A stretch of DNA of 64,000 bases, taken from contig CAJPFJ010000003.1 of NCBI GenBank assembly GCA_905339155.1, forward strand, positions 1 through 64,000. The letters run 5' to 3'. Under the pieces are notes generated by a model. It made no database searches and was not told the DNA's origin. It saw only the letters and a program-made list of their open reading frames with translations. Position numbers and translations under genes: made by a program. Every line of letters begins with the position of its first letter. The stretch's first letter is position 1. The DNA comes from Methanosarcinales archaeon (lineage in GTDB: Archaea > Halobacteriota > Methanosarcinia > Methanosarcinales > Methanoperedenaceae). Positions 8,953 through 18,061 of the stretch are shown here, piece by piece.

Positions 8953-9866
8953 TGAGGTTTTTCTTTATGAATTTTTTCAATAAAACCATACTCGAATATT
9001 TCTTGTTCAGAGATTATCTTTGAGATGTATTTTAGCCTGTGGAGAACAGGCACGAAAGCCATTGTCGATCCAACGAACTCTTTTGACAGGGCGGCGCAAT
9101 ATTTTGGAGAGATCCGATAAGCCTCCAGTGCAAACTCTTCATCAACTATCCCTGTCAGTCTTGATACGAGCCTTGATGCTTCTGTTGGGTATATCCTGAT
9201 GAAATTACTTGCTTTTTCATGCTGTTCCAGGAACCGCAGGATAACATCAGGATACTGTATTAATTCTTTTCGGATAACGATACCATAACTCGGGTTATCT
9301 GGCCAGAGCAAGTGCGGTGGAATGATTATTTTTGTACCGCAGGCATGCGCTGCTGCAACAGCAAGCGAGGGGGTCCCGACCGCAGCATCAATCTCTCCAT
9401 CTACCAGCGCTTCGAGAACGAAGTCAGTCCATGGGAAGTTCTTTACCCTGATGCGGAAGCCATTTGCATTTATGATATTATTTATAATGACATCATGAAT
9501 AGACCCTTTCGGGGGAGAGCCAATTACTTTTCCCTCAAATTGTCTCATGACAGTGTTAATATTATCAAGTTCAGAATAAACACTATAACTTTTCCCGGCG
9601 ATTAACACCGTTCCTTCAACATGTCCCCCGGCTACGCAGACGATCGGGACACCCTGATCCATACCAATGATCGCAGGAGGAAGTCCAATATACCCGATAT
9701 CAATTTCTTTATTTTCAAAAGCTTTGACAATATCAGGCCCGGAAGCAAAAAGTTCCCAGGTTGTATATATCCCGGACTTCTCCAACCAGTCCGTACCCAT
9801 GAGAATAAAAGAGGTGTGGTATAATGTGGAAAGATGGCCGATATTGATCTTTTTTTTTTCAAACAT
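8928..9866 (-). CDS. ABC-type substrate-binding-like protein (NMT1/SsuA fold), no signal peptide
   Basis: A 312-residue protein with the layout of NitT/TauT/NMT1-type periplasmic binding proteins: INIGHLSTLYHTSFILM at the start, IDIGYIGLPPAIIGMD near 60, and GSPPKGSIHDVIINNII near 120. It has no signal peptide or lipobox, since it begins MFEKKKINIGHLST directly at the first strand. No permease or ATPase gene lies nearby. It is either a cytoplasmic enzyme or sensor built on this fold, or a binding protein whose transporter is elsewhere. Its end overlaps moaA tail to tail. Confidence 0.75.
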   Translation of the reverse strand: MFEKKKINIGHLSTLYHTSFILMGTDWLEKSGIYTTWELFASGPDIVKAFENKEIDIGYIGLPPAIIGMDQGVPIVCVAGGHVEGTVLIAGKSYSVYSELDNINTVMRQFEGKVIGSPPKGSIHDVIINNIINANGFRIRVKNFPWTDFVLEALVDGEIDAAVGTPSLAVAAAHACGTKIIIPPHLLWPDNPSYGIVIRKELIQYPDVILRFLEQHEKASNFIRIYPTEASRLVSRLTGIVDEEFALEAYRISPKYCAALSKEFVGSTMAFVPVLHRLKYISKIISEQEIFEYGFIEKIHKEKPHYNSPVSL

Positions 9867-9924
9867 GATTGTATTTTTATGAGACGCTGTAATTAAAACT
9901 TTTCTATCGCAAATTCGATACGGC

Positions 9925-10080
9925 GATTTGGATGTAATTTGGGTATAATCTTGGAAAAATACTATTTAAGGATAGGCCAATTATAAACTACGTAGAGGAT
10001 AAATACAAATCATCAAGATTCACATCCTATCCTATCCACAATCTATCCATGAATTCTTGAAATCCTCTACCTTTTTCTCT
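9925..10080. repeat. 156-bp direct repeat, copy 1
   Basis: This copy matches 10172-10327 over 156 bases without gaps and with five mismatches by my reading; the offset is 247. Inside it, GTAGAGGAT and ATCCTCTAC form a perfect nine-base inverted repeat, with TCAAGA and TCTTGA nested inside. No reading frame of note. It could be a structured RNA gene in two copies, or a non-autonomous element. Confidence 0.9.
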
Positions 10081-10171
10081 AATCTTACAAAGATCTTAGT
10101 GTTTTTATATCATCATTGAAATAACTTTTTCAGATCATGATTAATGCCTTTTTTCCCAGGTTTCGCACGAA

Positions 10172-10327
10172 GATTTGGAAGTAATTTGGGTATAATCTTG
10201 GAAAAATACTATTTAAGGACAGGCCAATTATGAACTACGTAGAGGATAAATACAAATCATCAAGATTCACTTCCTATCCTATCCACAATCTATCCAAGAA
10301 TTCTTGAAATCCTCTACCTTTTTCTCT
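10172..10327. repeat. 156-bp direct repeat, copy 2
   Basis: Second copy of the element at 9925-10080. The inverted repeat GTAGAGGAT/ATCCTCTAC is unchanged, and the five differences lie outside it. Together the two copies fill most of the 546-base gap between the substrate-binding-like gene and the DUF357 gene. Confidence 0.9.
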
Positions 10328-10412
10328 TATTACTTTTCACAAAGATTTACTGCTGGATTTATTTAATGATTTACAACAACCTTTACATATCATTCCCTGT
10401 ATATACATAAAA

Positions 10413-10700
10413 GTGAAACAACACGCTGTCCTTCCGGAAAAAGTCAAAAGATACGAAGAACTCTTACGCAAGGCATTGAAGGCTTTTGAAATAGTGGTGC
10501 AGGAAAATTCCCATTTGAATAGAGTTGCCAGGGATTTTTCAAATATGGCAAGTTCCTATTACGATGATGGAATGCACTTTATCGAAGAAGAGGATATTGT
10601 GAATGCCCTTGTTTGTTTCAGTTATGGACACGCGTGGCTGGACGCAGGTGTAAAACTCGGTGTCTTTAAAGTAAGTGATGAAAACCTGTTTACAATTTAA
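10413..10700 (+). CDS. DUF357 family protein
   Basis: A 95-residue, mostly helical protein. The C-terminal half VNALVCFSYGHAWLDAGVKLG is the conserved signature of DUF357, an archaeal family of unknown function. The start is GTG at 10413; there is no in-frame ATG before the conserved region. It leads a three-gene run with the DUF555 and Dph6-like genes, spaced 14 and 5 bases apart, which looks like an operon. The function is not known. Confidence 0.85.
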   Translation: MKQHAVLPEKVKRYEELLRKALKAFEIVVQENSHLNRVARDFSNMASSYYDDGMHFIEEEDIVNALVCFSYGHAWLDAGVKLGVFKVSDENLFTI

Positions 10701-10714
10701 TAGAGGAATAAAAA

Positions 10715-11101
10715 ATGTCAAATTATATAATTACACTTGAAGCCGCATGGCTTGTGAAGAGTGTAGAAAGTGTTGAAGATGCGATGAATATTGCTATATC
10801 TGAAGTTGGAAAAATGCTCAATCCTGATTTGAATTTCGTGGAAATAGAAGTGGGAACCACGAGCTGTCCGGCATGCGGCGAGGCTTTTGACAGCGTCTTT
10901 ATGGCGGCAGGTACCGCTCTTGTGGGAATTCTGCTTGAGATGAAAGTGTATGATGCAGAAAATGAAGAGCATGGGGCAAGGATCGCGAAATCAACTATAG
11001 GTAAGGCATTGATAAATACGCCTCTGGATGTCGTGGATGTCGAAGAGTTCGAAGGCGGAAAAGATAGTAAGGAAAAGAAAAAGTCCTCCGGGAAATATTA
11101 A
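10715..11101 (+). CDS. DUF555 family protein
   Basis: A 128-residue member of DUF555, an archaeal family of unknown function. The start [17 protein letters not shown] and the metal-binding-like motif CPACGEAF near residue 51 are diagnostic. The end is a lysine-rich tail. An AGAGGAAT ribosome site precedes the ATG. It lies between the DUF357 and Dph6-like genes. Confidence 0.87.
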   Translation: MSNYIITLEAAWLVKSVESVEDAMNIAISEVGKMLNPDLNFVEIEVGTTSCPACGEAFDSVFMAAGTALVGILLEMKVYDAENEEHGARIAKSTIGKALINTPLDVVDVEEFEGGKDSKEKKKSSGKY

Positions 11102-11106
11102 TTCGG

Positions 11107-11775
11107 ATGAAACTGGCAGCTCTTATTTCCGGGGGCAAGGATTCGTCATTTGCAATTTATAAAGCATTGCAGAATGGCCATGAGGTCACAGACCTTGTTA
11201 CAATAATACCTGCAAATGAAGACTCATATATGTTCCATTCTGCAAATATTCACCTCACCGAGCTTATCGCAGATGCTTGCGGGATTCCCCTCACTTCTCA
11301 GATATCAACAGGTGAGAAGGAAAAGGAACTCAAAGACCTGAAAAAAGCCCTGAGTCAATTGAACATAGATGGTGTTATTGTAGGCGCTATCGAATCGGAA
11401 TACCAGGCTTCCCGTGTGAGGCGGATTTGTGCCGAACGAGGGATAAAAATGTATGCGCCATTGTGGCATATGGAATCTGAAAAACTTCTTCGCGAAATGA
11501 CCAAACTAATGGATATCAGGATGGTAAAAGTAGCAGCAGCAGGAATGGATGAATCATGGCTCGGCCGACGCTTTGATGACAAGTTGATAGAAGATCTCAA
11601 AGCGCTGAACAGGAAATACCGGGTACATATTGCAGGTGAGGGAGGCGAATATGAGTCGCTTGTTCTTGACGCGCCATTCTACAGGAAAAGAATTGATCTT
11701 CTCAAGATCCGAAATATCTGGAAGGGAGATCATGGGATAATGAAAGTGGTAGCAGCACAGCTTAATGAAAAGTAA
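11107..11775 (+). CDS. diphthine--ammonia ligase-like ATP pyrophosphatase (Dph6 family)
   Basis: A 222-residue protein with the PP-loop SGGKDSS at residues 8-14, which binds ATP in N-type ATP pyrophosphatases. The later segments GAIESEYQASRVRRIC (around 95) and AGEGGEYESLVLDAPFY (around 176) are the hallmarks of the Dph6/MJ0570 family. Dph6 amidates diphthine on elongation factor 2 in the last step of diphthamide synthesis. The start is five bases after the DUF555 stop. I am confident of the family and fairly confident of the reaction. Confidence 0.88.
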   Translation: MKLAALISGGKDSSFAIYKALQNGHEVTDLVTIIPANEDSYMFHSANIHLTELIADACGIPLTSQISTGEKEKELKDLKKALSQLNIDGVIVGAIESEYQASRVRRICAERGIKMYAPLWHMESEKLLREMTKLMDIRMVKVAAAGMDESWLGRRFDDKLIEDLKALNRKYRVHIAGEGGEYESLVLDAPFYRKRIDLLKIRNIWKGDHGIMKVVAAQLNEK

Positions 11776-12002
11776 TATCCAAAAAAATGTGCTGGTAATA
11801 GCGGAGTTAGAGGATTATGTGAACCCCACTCTCCAACCCGCCTCAAGCATTCCACCCTAACTGTGTGTCATCATGCAATTTAATTGATATAATGTCACTA
11901 ATAAATAGTATATTACCACAATTGTACTACTGAATATCACTTCTTAAACACTAATGTGAAAAGGTTTATGATAGATTAACTCAGTGATAATCTAGTAGTA
12001 TC

Positions 12003-13049
12003 ATGGTTGTTAGAAAAAATATTTCACTTGAGCCAACTCATCTTAAGAAACTAGCTCAATTGATCACAAAACACAATGGGAATCTGAGCGCAGCTATACG
12101 GGATGCCATTGATATCACCGAGGCGTCAATTCGGCGCTATGGTTCTGTCGAAGAGGCAATATCAAAAATTGCATCTGAGAGAAAAGAATTAACAGGAAGG
12201 GAAGAATCTATAGAATCGGGAAAGAATGTCCTTATTGGAAGGCCTATTTTTCTATGGATGCTTAAATCCACAAAAGGTATTCCACTTGAAAAAGAAATAT
12301 TTGAAGAGGTGCTTGACCCACTAAAAATCATCACGATATCAGAACTGGATAAGAGGATAAATGAAATAAGCTGCGAATCCGGCTGGAACTGCAAAGTATC
12401 TCTTTTTTGTATGGATGATATAAATCCGACTACTACAACTGTTACTATAGCAGGTGATAATGAAATTTATCGTGATTTTGTAGCCCACCTTGTCGTTATG
12501 TTCCTTGTTAACAACAAAAGTCTTGACATTGATGTAGTTCATAAAAGAGCAACAACTATCAGGCTAGACTTGAAGTATCGTGAAAAAGAAACGCAACCTG
12601 TGGCAGCAATGAAGTATTTTGGATATTTAAAAGATACAGTGAAGGAGTTCAAGTCCAGGGAAGAATTTTGGAAAAACCTCATAGAGATATATAGTTCTGT
12701 GAATTATAATATTGTATCGATTTATAAGGGGAATTATGAAGAACTACTTGCCTGCAATTCACCTGTGGATGCAGGCATATTCGAATCAATATCAAAAAAA
12801 CATATTGCCAGTATTCCTCACCAGGATTTTTTGGAATTATTAAAGAAAACTGAAGAATCCATGTTGATAGTAGATAAGATAGAGATACAGGAGAACAGTC
12901 TCAATATTTATCACAATTACAAGAACGAAAAAGCCATCAAGAATATCAAGGACTATTACTTGTCACTTCTTAAAGCAAACGGGCATGAATACGAAGCAAA
13001 ATATTCCACAAGCCTTATAGTCTTAAATCATGCCTGCTGCAAGAGTTAG
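12003..13049 (+). CDS. ribbon-helix-helix N-terminal protein, probable regulator
   Basis: A 348-residue protein. Residues about 1-45 (VVRKNISLEPTHLKKLAQ, then GNLSAAIRDAIDI) look like a ribbon-helix-helix DNA-binding domain. The remaining 300 residues are a mixed alpha/beta region I do not recognise, with five scattered Cys residues including the CC pair in NHACCKS at the end. AT-rich sequence with AGGTTTATGAT about 40 bases upstream is a likely TATA region. It stands alone. A ligand-sensing regulator is plausible but unproven. Confidence 0.75.
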   Translation: MVVRKNISLEPTHLKKLAQLITKHNGNLSAAIRDAIDITEASIRRYGSVEEAISKIASERKELTGREESIESGKNVLIGRPIFLWMLKSTKGIPLEKEIFEEVLDPLKIITISELDKRINEISCESGWNCKVSLFCMDDINPTTTTVTIAGDNEIYRDFVAHLVVMFLVNNKSLDIDVVHKRATTIRLDLKYREKETQPVAAMKYFGYLKDTVKEFKSREEFWKNLIEIYSSVNYNIVSIYKGNYEELLACNSPVDAGIFESISKKHIASIPHQDFLELLKKTEESMLIVDKIEIQENSLNIYHNYKNEKAIKNIKDYYLSLLKANGHEYEAKYSTSLIVLNHACCKS

Positions 13050-13059
13050 ATAATTGAAT

Positions 13060-14112
13060 TTATATTATAATGATTCTTCTAGCAATATCCTTGCATGCGG
13101 CCATGAACCGGCCAGGATCTACTGAAGGAAATGTATCTATCAAGCAAATATCGGATCCTTTAATGGCCATATCAAGCTTGCGTATATCCCCATGATAAAC
13201 CAGAACTTCTGATTTCCCTTCGGCCCTTGCAAGTAGCACGGGCTCATCTGCGATCAGTTTATCATAATCTGCTTTTTCAAAATTAATTTTGACCCCAAGG
13301 AGAGCTGAGTTCGCTTTAATATTCAAAATTGTGTTCTTGATTGCAGGAAGCCAGGCATCATTGAGGATTACCTTCTTAGCACCAGCAAGAACGCATAACA
13401 GCCCAAGTGTGCCCGGTCCACAAAAACCATCGACCACTACGGAATGTTCCAATTCTCCATTAAGATAAAGTTCCTCCATTTTTATTATTTTTGTGTTATT
13501 GAACTCGATGTGGATGAATGACTGGTTTTTATAAATACACAATTCCCCGAACAATGATGAGACAACATCACATCTCATATCACATCCAAAAAGCAATTCA
13601 TATGTATGCGGGGAGCTATTGGTATCAAGGATACCGATGCTCTGTGATTGCATACCCTTTCTTTTAATCACTCCTTTAACTTCAGGTACATTTTCGACTA
13701 TTTGCCTGGCAATGCCTTTTGTCACTGAGTCCATTATAAGAACAAGGGTTTTATCTTTGAGCCTTGGAGTATATGGTATCCGATATCCAAAAGAGATAAG
13801 CGGTGTTCCTACTTCACGAAGGGCCGCATCATGGGGGAATAATCCTTTTTCCTTCAATATCGTAAGAACATTCCCGATAACAAAATCCAGGTGCCTCTTT
13901 CTGCAACCAGGACACTTGCCAGAATTATTATCGATTTTTTCTGATATCGGGACATTTTTAACTAACATAGGGTCGGGAGGACACTGGCTGCACGCCATGT
14001 ACATACTTAATAAATCATCCAGCACTTTTTCTGCAGGAAGAATACAATCACCGTTGCATGTAGGGCATTTCAGGCTATGAAAACTATTAACAGTATTAAA
14101 GTCCCCATTCAT
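13060..14112 (-). CDS. methyltransferase-like protein with N-terminal Cys motifs
   Basis: A 350-residue protein. The N-terminal third has paired cysteines CPTCNGDC (residue 16), CSQCPP (42) and CPGCRKRH (68), suggesting zinc binding. The C-terminal half has a Rossmann-type SAM-binding signature, VVDGFCGPGTLGLLCVLAGAKKVILND, near residues 225-250, and a later DICLIDTFPSVDP that takes the place of a motif IV. The architecture suggests RNA or protein methylation, as in Trm5-like enzymes, but NPPY is absent and the target is unknown. It ends ten bases from the convergent RHH gene. Confidence 0.72.
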   Translation of the reverse strand: MNGDFNTVNSFHSLKCPTCNGDCILPAEKVLDDLLSMYMACSQCPPDPMLVKNVPISEKIDNNSGKCPGCRKRHLDFVIGNVLTILKEKGLFPHDAALREVGTPLISFGYRIPYTPRLKDKTLVLIMDSVTKGIARQIVENVPEVKGVIKRKGMQSQSIGILDTNSSPHTYELLFGCDMRCDVVSSLFGELCIYKNQSFIHIEFNNTKIIKMEELYLNGELEHSVVVDGFCGPGTLGLLCVLAGAKKVILNDAWLPAIKNTILNIKANSALLGVKINFEKADYDKLIADEPVLLARAEGKSEVLVYHGDIRKLDMAIKGSDICLIDTFPSVDPGRFMAACKDIARRIIII

Positions 14113-14230
14113 AAGGCATTACTCCTAAAGCACCATAATTTTAAGAAGTTTATTTGATTTTCAAGGTTGAATTTCATATTGTTAGTGATACCATATGATT
14201 ATACTATTAATCGTTAATTTGACTATAACT

Positions 14231-14659
14231 TTATTGGGATGCAAATTCTTTTGTGATTGCTTTCTTGGGGATACACGACCTTAATACAACGTGCCAGTTA
14301 TAAGCAAATAATACAAGAGTGATCATTCCTAACAGATCAAGGAATTCAAAAAATACCATTGTGCCAGGTATATTCAATCCTTCAAAAAATTCATGCCCCA
14401 TGAAAAAAGTACTGAATAAGAATACATATATACAATTTTTCCTAAAAAAAGATTCATTGATAATTGATTTAAACATCAGCTCATTTTTTTCAACATCCTT
14501 CCATAAGAACCATATCTGAGTCAATAAAAATACAAAAATCAAATATAATGTGAACATAAAAAATTCAACATATTTATATAAAATAAAATCATTCATATAA
14601 TTAACATCCTTCATGCAAATGATAAATATTAGATATGATAAACATTTCGGTGAATGCAC
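14231..14659 (-). CDS. four-helix membrane protein
   Basis: A protein of up to 142 residues that is mostly hydrophobic, with four predicted helices (about 23-45, 77-95, 98-118 and 107-130 depending on start). A start at the internal Met of [12 protein letters not shown] would remove the first 21 residues and the overlap with mfnA. Motif [12 protein letters not shown] joins two helices. No family recognised. It lies directly downstream of mfnA on the same strand. Confidence 0.6.
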   Translation of the reverse strand: MHSPKCLSYLIFIICMKDVNYMNDFILYKYVEFFMFTLYLIFVFLLTQIWFLWKDVEKNELMFKSIINESFFRKNCIYVFLFSTFFMGHEFFEGLNIPGTMVFFEFLDLLGMITLVLFAYNWHVVLRSCIPKKAITKEFASQ

Positions 14660-15771
14660 TCACCAAGATCGGAAATGAACAACTCAATAGTATTATCGTT
14701 AAGGTGCGGCATTATTATCAATCTCATGGCTTTTGGGTTTCGTGTTATGGAAGTAGCCCAGCCTTTTGCCCGTAATTTTTTCCTGACGTCATCAAGATCA
14801 GGCACATCAAGCGCTACGATATTCATTACAGGCTCGATCAGTGGTTCAATTCCCAGGTCACAGCAGCCCTTCACAAGCATGGCAGTCATTTTCATGCATC
14901 TTTTCACGATTTTTTTGTATCCTTCCATTCCAAGATGCATCATAACGGCATAAGAAGCCGCAACTGCCGCACCGCTTCGTGTGCCAGCAAGAGAATGCTG
15001 CTTCCTGATAGTAAGGTAGGGTGTATCGATCTCCAGTGGAAGAAGACAGGCCTCTTCTCTGAAAAGGAGCCCTCCTGCCGGAATAGTGGACAATCCCATT
15101 TTATGGGGATCTGCTGTTATTGATGTAACTCCTTTAACTGAAAAATCAAAATCATATTTTTTCTCAAGAAAAGGTATGACAAATCCCCCGAAAGCTGCAT
15201 CTATATGCAAGAAAAGGTTATTTGACAAAGCAAGATCGGCCAATCTATCAATCGGATCGATCTGCCCGAATTCCGTTGAGCCTGCAATACCAACAAGCGC
15301 GATAGTGTTATTATCAATGAGGTTTGAAACCGAGTCCATATCCACCCTGAATTCCGTATCAAGCGAAGCTTTTCTTATCTCTATTCCAAGGAGATCTGCT
15401 ATCTTATCGAACGAGAAATGGGCAGAAGTTGGAACGATAATGTTCGGATGCTTCTTTTTGCTCATATTCCTGGCAGTCCTTAATGCCTGGATATTGGATT
15501 CCGTGCCCCCTGTCGTAACGTAACCGCATGCATTATCATCACCCAGCATGCCTCCCATCATCTTTATTACTTTTTCTTCAAGTTCCTTTGTCCCTTGGAA
15601 CAGCCCAAAGTCTCCCATATTTGACTCAATGAATTGCATATGGGCTTTTACAGCTATTGGGTGGGGTTGTGTGCACATGGCGCTCAGGACCTTATCGTAG
15701 GAAGTGTCTTTTTGCATAGCGTTTTTTAGGAGAGACAATACTTCATTCTCCGAGCGCCCTTTCTGGTTCAT
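14629..15771 (-). CDS. mfnA: L-tyrosine decarboxylase MfnA
   Basis: PLP-dependent group II decarboxylase; in methanogens MfnA makes tyramine for methanofuran, and homologues also decarboxylate aspartate to beta-alanine for coenzyme A. The 380-residue length fits. Seen in order: [20 protein letters not shown] near residue 85, [13 protein letters not shown] near 190, and the PLP lysine in [12 protein letters not shown] near 220. In this lineage with fae nearby, methanofuran synthesis is the likely role. Confidence 0.92.
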   Translation of the reverse strand: MNQKGRSENEVLSLLKNAMQKDTSYDKVLSAMCTQPHPIAVKAHMQFIESNMGDFGLFQGTKELEEKVIKMMGGMLGDDNACGYVTTGGTESNIQALRTARNMSKKKHPNIIVPTSAHFSFDKIADLLGIEIRKASLDTEFRVDMDSVSNLIDNNTIALVGIAGSTEFGQIDPIDRLADLALSNNLFLHIDAAFGGFVIPFLEKKYDFDFSVKGVTSITADPHKMGLSTIPAGGLLFREEACLLPLEIDTPYLTIRKQHSLAGTRSGAAVAASYAVMMHLGMEGYKKIVKRCMKMTAMLVKGCCDLGIEPLIEPVMNIVALDVPDLDDVRKKLRAKGWATSITRNPKAMRLIIMPHLNDNTIELFISDLGECIHRNVYHI

Positions 15772-15822
15772 GTGCTAAACTCCGGAATACAGGTTTATAA
15801 AAGTTTGTTTATTGTATAGGAG

Positions 15823-15883
15823 TAGAGGAGCCAAAAATGGCTTGGTGGTATATCCATGATGGTGGTTGGAAAGGGCTCCTCTA
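15823..15883 (+). promoter_or_regulatory. hairpin enclosing the microprotein start
   Basis: TAGAGGAGCC at 15823-15832 is the exact reverse complement of GGCTCCTCTA at 15874-15883, giving a ten-base stem closed by a 41-base loop that holds the ATG at 15837. The 5' arm overlaps the likely ribosome-binding site, so the fold could hide it. The TATA-like box at about 15791-15799 places a start of transcription close to the 5' arm. Confidence 0.55.
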
Positions 15884-15917
15884 TGTATTCAAATATGTAA
15901 GCTGGAATATTAAATAG
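15837..15917 (+). CDS. possible Trp-rich microprotein (26 aa)
   Basis: Twenty-six codons from ATG 15837 to TAG 15917. Five tryptophans appear (MAWWYIHDGGWKG at the start, VSWNIK at the end). A purine-rich GGAGTAGAGGAG lies 5-16 bases upstream and AGGTTTATAAAAG, a good archaeal TATA box, about 45 bases upstream. The ribosome-site region pairs with bases inside the frame (see the hairpin entry). Whether it is translated or the transcript is an RNA gene cannot be told. Confidence 0.4.
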   Translation: MAWWYIHDGGWKGLLYVFKYVSWNIK

Positions 15918-16030
15918 AGCGATAATTCTTGAAGTTATTGTTCAGTTTCCAAGCAAAAATATTGTCTTTTTTGGTTTATAATAGTTCATTGCATATTGAA
16001 TAACAATAAAAACATTAAAAAATCCTTATT

Positions 16031-16678
16031 TCATGAATTTTCAATGAACTCATAGAATTTATCCCAGTCAAGTACAGTTGAAACACACCCTGCCTTTTCA
16101 AGAACGATACCCACCCCGAAAAGGTCGATTTTCTCGCACATCTCAAGCCCGGCTTTTATTTCGGTCATGCACCCGACTCCGAGTATTGCCTCTGGCTTGT
16201 GTTTTCGAATAAGCCTCTTTATAAAGCTTGAACCGGGGACGATATAAACCTTATAACCAAGCTCTTGCGCGCTTTTCTTGGCCGATCCTATCTCACATGC
16301 GCCGCAATATATGCACTGTATACCTTCAGAACTCAGTTTGGATGGGCAGGTGATGGCTCTTAAGCATTGGGGAAAAAATATCAGTCGTTTATTGACTGGT
16401 GTGTCCCTGAATTTCCTTATAGAGATCTTGTTCTTAAGCGATATACCCACGTCATCAACAATTGAATCATCCATCTTGAAAAGCCTGAATAAGGCCTTTA
16501 CCAGGTTTTCAAGAAGTGTAATCGAGAAAAGCATAAATCCCGGGAAAATGAACTTCTCGGTCTTAAATGAATAAACTATAAGCAGTGAACCTAAAACTGC
16601 TATTATTAATAAAAAGGCCGCCAAATATACTACAGCCTCGCCGATTAGTGTGAATAAAGGTTCAATTTCTATTGCCAT
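16031..16678 (-). CDS. DUF116 family protein
   Basis: A 215-residue protein with two N-terminal membrane helices (about residues 9-33 and 40-62) and a cytoplasmic Cys-rich domain. Conserved Cys-containing segments are FFPQCLRAITCPSKL, IQCIYCGACEIG, GVGCMTEIKAGLEMC and KAGCVSTVLDW; this arrangement is the DUF116 signature. The cysteines suggest metal or cluster binding. Function is unknown. A divergently read gap of about 260 bases with the Trp-rich ORF separates it from mfnA. Confidence 0.85.
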   Translation of the reverse strand: MAIEIEPLFTLIGEAVVYLAAFLLIIAVLGSLLIVYSFKTEKFIFPGFMLFSITLLENLVKALFRLFKMDDSIVDDVGISLKNKISIRKFRDTPVNKRLIFFPQCLRAITCPSKLSSEGIQCIYCGACEIGSAKKSAQELGYKVYIVPGSSFIKRLIRKHKPEAILGVGCMTEIKAGLEMCEKIDLFGVGIVLEKAGCVSTVLDWDKFYEFIENS

Positions 16679-16727
16679 TTATACAGTATGAATATTTTCG
16701 TCTGCTTAAGGTTATCTGAAGGATTAG

Positions 16728-17711
16728 TTAAATTTCAAGTATAGTATTTATTTCTTCAAGAGCTTTTGCATAAATGCCATTTTTCCTTAAATATGCAGCA
16801 AGTTTAAGGGGGCGGTTGCCACCGGGATGGTATGTTATGACTGCTGATGGTGCGCACTGTTTTGTCATTCCGATAAGACCATTCACATCCATGTGGTCGC
16901 TTATATTGATAGTAGGAAATTTGATATCCTTTCGTCCTGTCAGTATGAATTTCCTTGCTGATGCAAGCCCTGGTATTTCACCAGGCGTGGTTATTTTGAT
17001 ACCGCAATTACTATCAAGATCAACAATCTGCCCGGCATCTTTCATTAATCCGTCAGTAAGCGCATGTGATACCGGATCCATACCGATCTCTCCGGAATAA
17101 CCAGATTCACGAATGAGTTTAACAGTACGCTGTGCCTTCCCGAAAGCATAAGCTCCAAAAGCAATATCCTTGGACGGTTCTTCCAGGGATTCCCTGAACG
17201 CTCCCAGATCATCTTCGAAATGACATTTTGGATCATTTGGATCCCCGTAATTTGCTTCCGTAATAAGGCAATCGCAGTCTGGCAGGTCTTTTGAATCTTT
17301 GACATCACCTGTGACCATGATCCTGGCACCCACATCATTTTTCCAGTAAAAAGCACATGAGCCTATTGTATGATGTGTAGGATACGTTTTTATTTCAACG
17401 CCAGCGATATCAATGCTGTCACCGATCTTGAACGTTCTTCCTGCATATTTTTTCCCGTAAAGGATTTCAAGCGCAAGTGCCGTCTCCTGCGAACACACAG
17501 CATTCTTTGAGAGCATTGCTGATTTGCCATGATGGTCAGAATGCGCATGGGTAATAAGATACGCGTCAGGCTGCTGGAAACGGGAATTCGTTGTATCCAC
17601 GGCAAAAGTTAATCGTTTCCCTGCATTGAAAATAAGTGAAATATGAGGTTTGAATCCCTTACCGGTCTTGTGCCTGATCGGCAGCACACCAAGGTCAAAT
17701 AAAGGTTTCAA
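16728..17711 (-). CDS. MBL-fold protein, archaeal exonuclease-like
   Basis: A 327-residue metallo-beta-lactamase-fold protein with HAHSDHHGKSAML near residue 55 (HxHxDH), THHTIGSCAFYW near 113 and VTGDVKDS near 133. Its sequence FILTGRKD and the late SDHMDVNGLIGM, then ITYHPGG, place it with archaeal proteins annotated as putative beta-lactamase-fold exonucleases in RNA processing. The beta-CASP domain of true CPSF-like nucleases is reduced or absent. It is eleven bases downstream of the thioredoxin gene on the same strand, which suggests co-transcription. Confidence 0.78.
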   Translation of the reverse strand: MKPLFDLGVLPIRHKTGKGFKPHISLIFNAGKRLTFAVDTTNSRFQQPDAYLITHAHSDHHGKSAMLSKNAVCSQETALALEILYGKKYAGRTFKIGDSIDIAGVEIKTYPTHHTIGSCAFYWKNDVGARIMVTGDVKDSKDLPDCDCLITEANYGDPNDPKCHFEDDLGAFRESLEEPSKDIAFGAYAFGKAQRTVKLIRESGYSGEIGMDPVSHALTDGLMKDAGQIVDLDSNCGIKITTPGEIPGLASARKFILTGRKDIKFPTINISDHMDVNGLIGMTKQCAPSAVITYHPGGNRPLKLAAYLRKNGIYAKALEEINTILEI

Positions 17712-17721
17712 TCAAACCACG

Positions 17722-17994
17722 TTATTTTAAGGCTTCGTTTAAATCCGCTTCCAGCACATTAAGCCGGGTTACACCGGTGTATCGCTTAAACACAGCGCCA
17801 TCTTTTTCAATTACCAATGTTGGAATAGCATGTACCGTGAATTTAGCGGCTAATTCATTATTGTTGTCAACGTCAATTTTCTTAAATTCCACTTTATCCC
17901 CGAATTTTTTCTTAAGCTCTGCGATGATCGGATCCTGCATCTTGCAGGGACCGCACCATTCTGCAAAAAAATCCATTAAAACTACTTTACTCAT
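17722..17994 (-). CDS. thioredoxin
   Basis: A 90-residue thioredoxin with the active site WCGPCK at residues 13-18, the IDVDNN strand-turn and the cis-proline segment VHAIPTLVIEKDG near residue 56. It reduces protein disulfides in the cytoplasm. An AGGAGGAAATCA ribosome site is visible just upstream on the minus strand. It lies 67 bases downstream of a peroxiredoxin gene on the same strand, so it may serve as its electron donor. Confidence 0.93.
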   Translation of the reverse strand: MSKVVLMDFFAEWCGPCKMQDPIIAELKKKFGDKVEFKKIDVDNNNELAAKFTVHAIPTLVIEKDGAVFKRYTGVTRLNVLEADLNEALK

Positions 17995-18061
17995 TTGATT
18001 TCCTCCTACGATACCTAATAATACACTTATGATTTAAAATTGTTGCCTTTAATAAGCAGCA

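Noticed and set aside
9925..10327. CRISPR array
   Set aside because: Only two long copies of 156 bases, 91 bases apart, with an internal inverted repeat. CRISPR repeats are about 25-37 bases with more copies; no cas genes are near. I saw no array elsewhere in the window.
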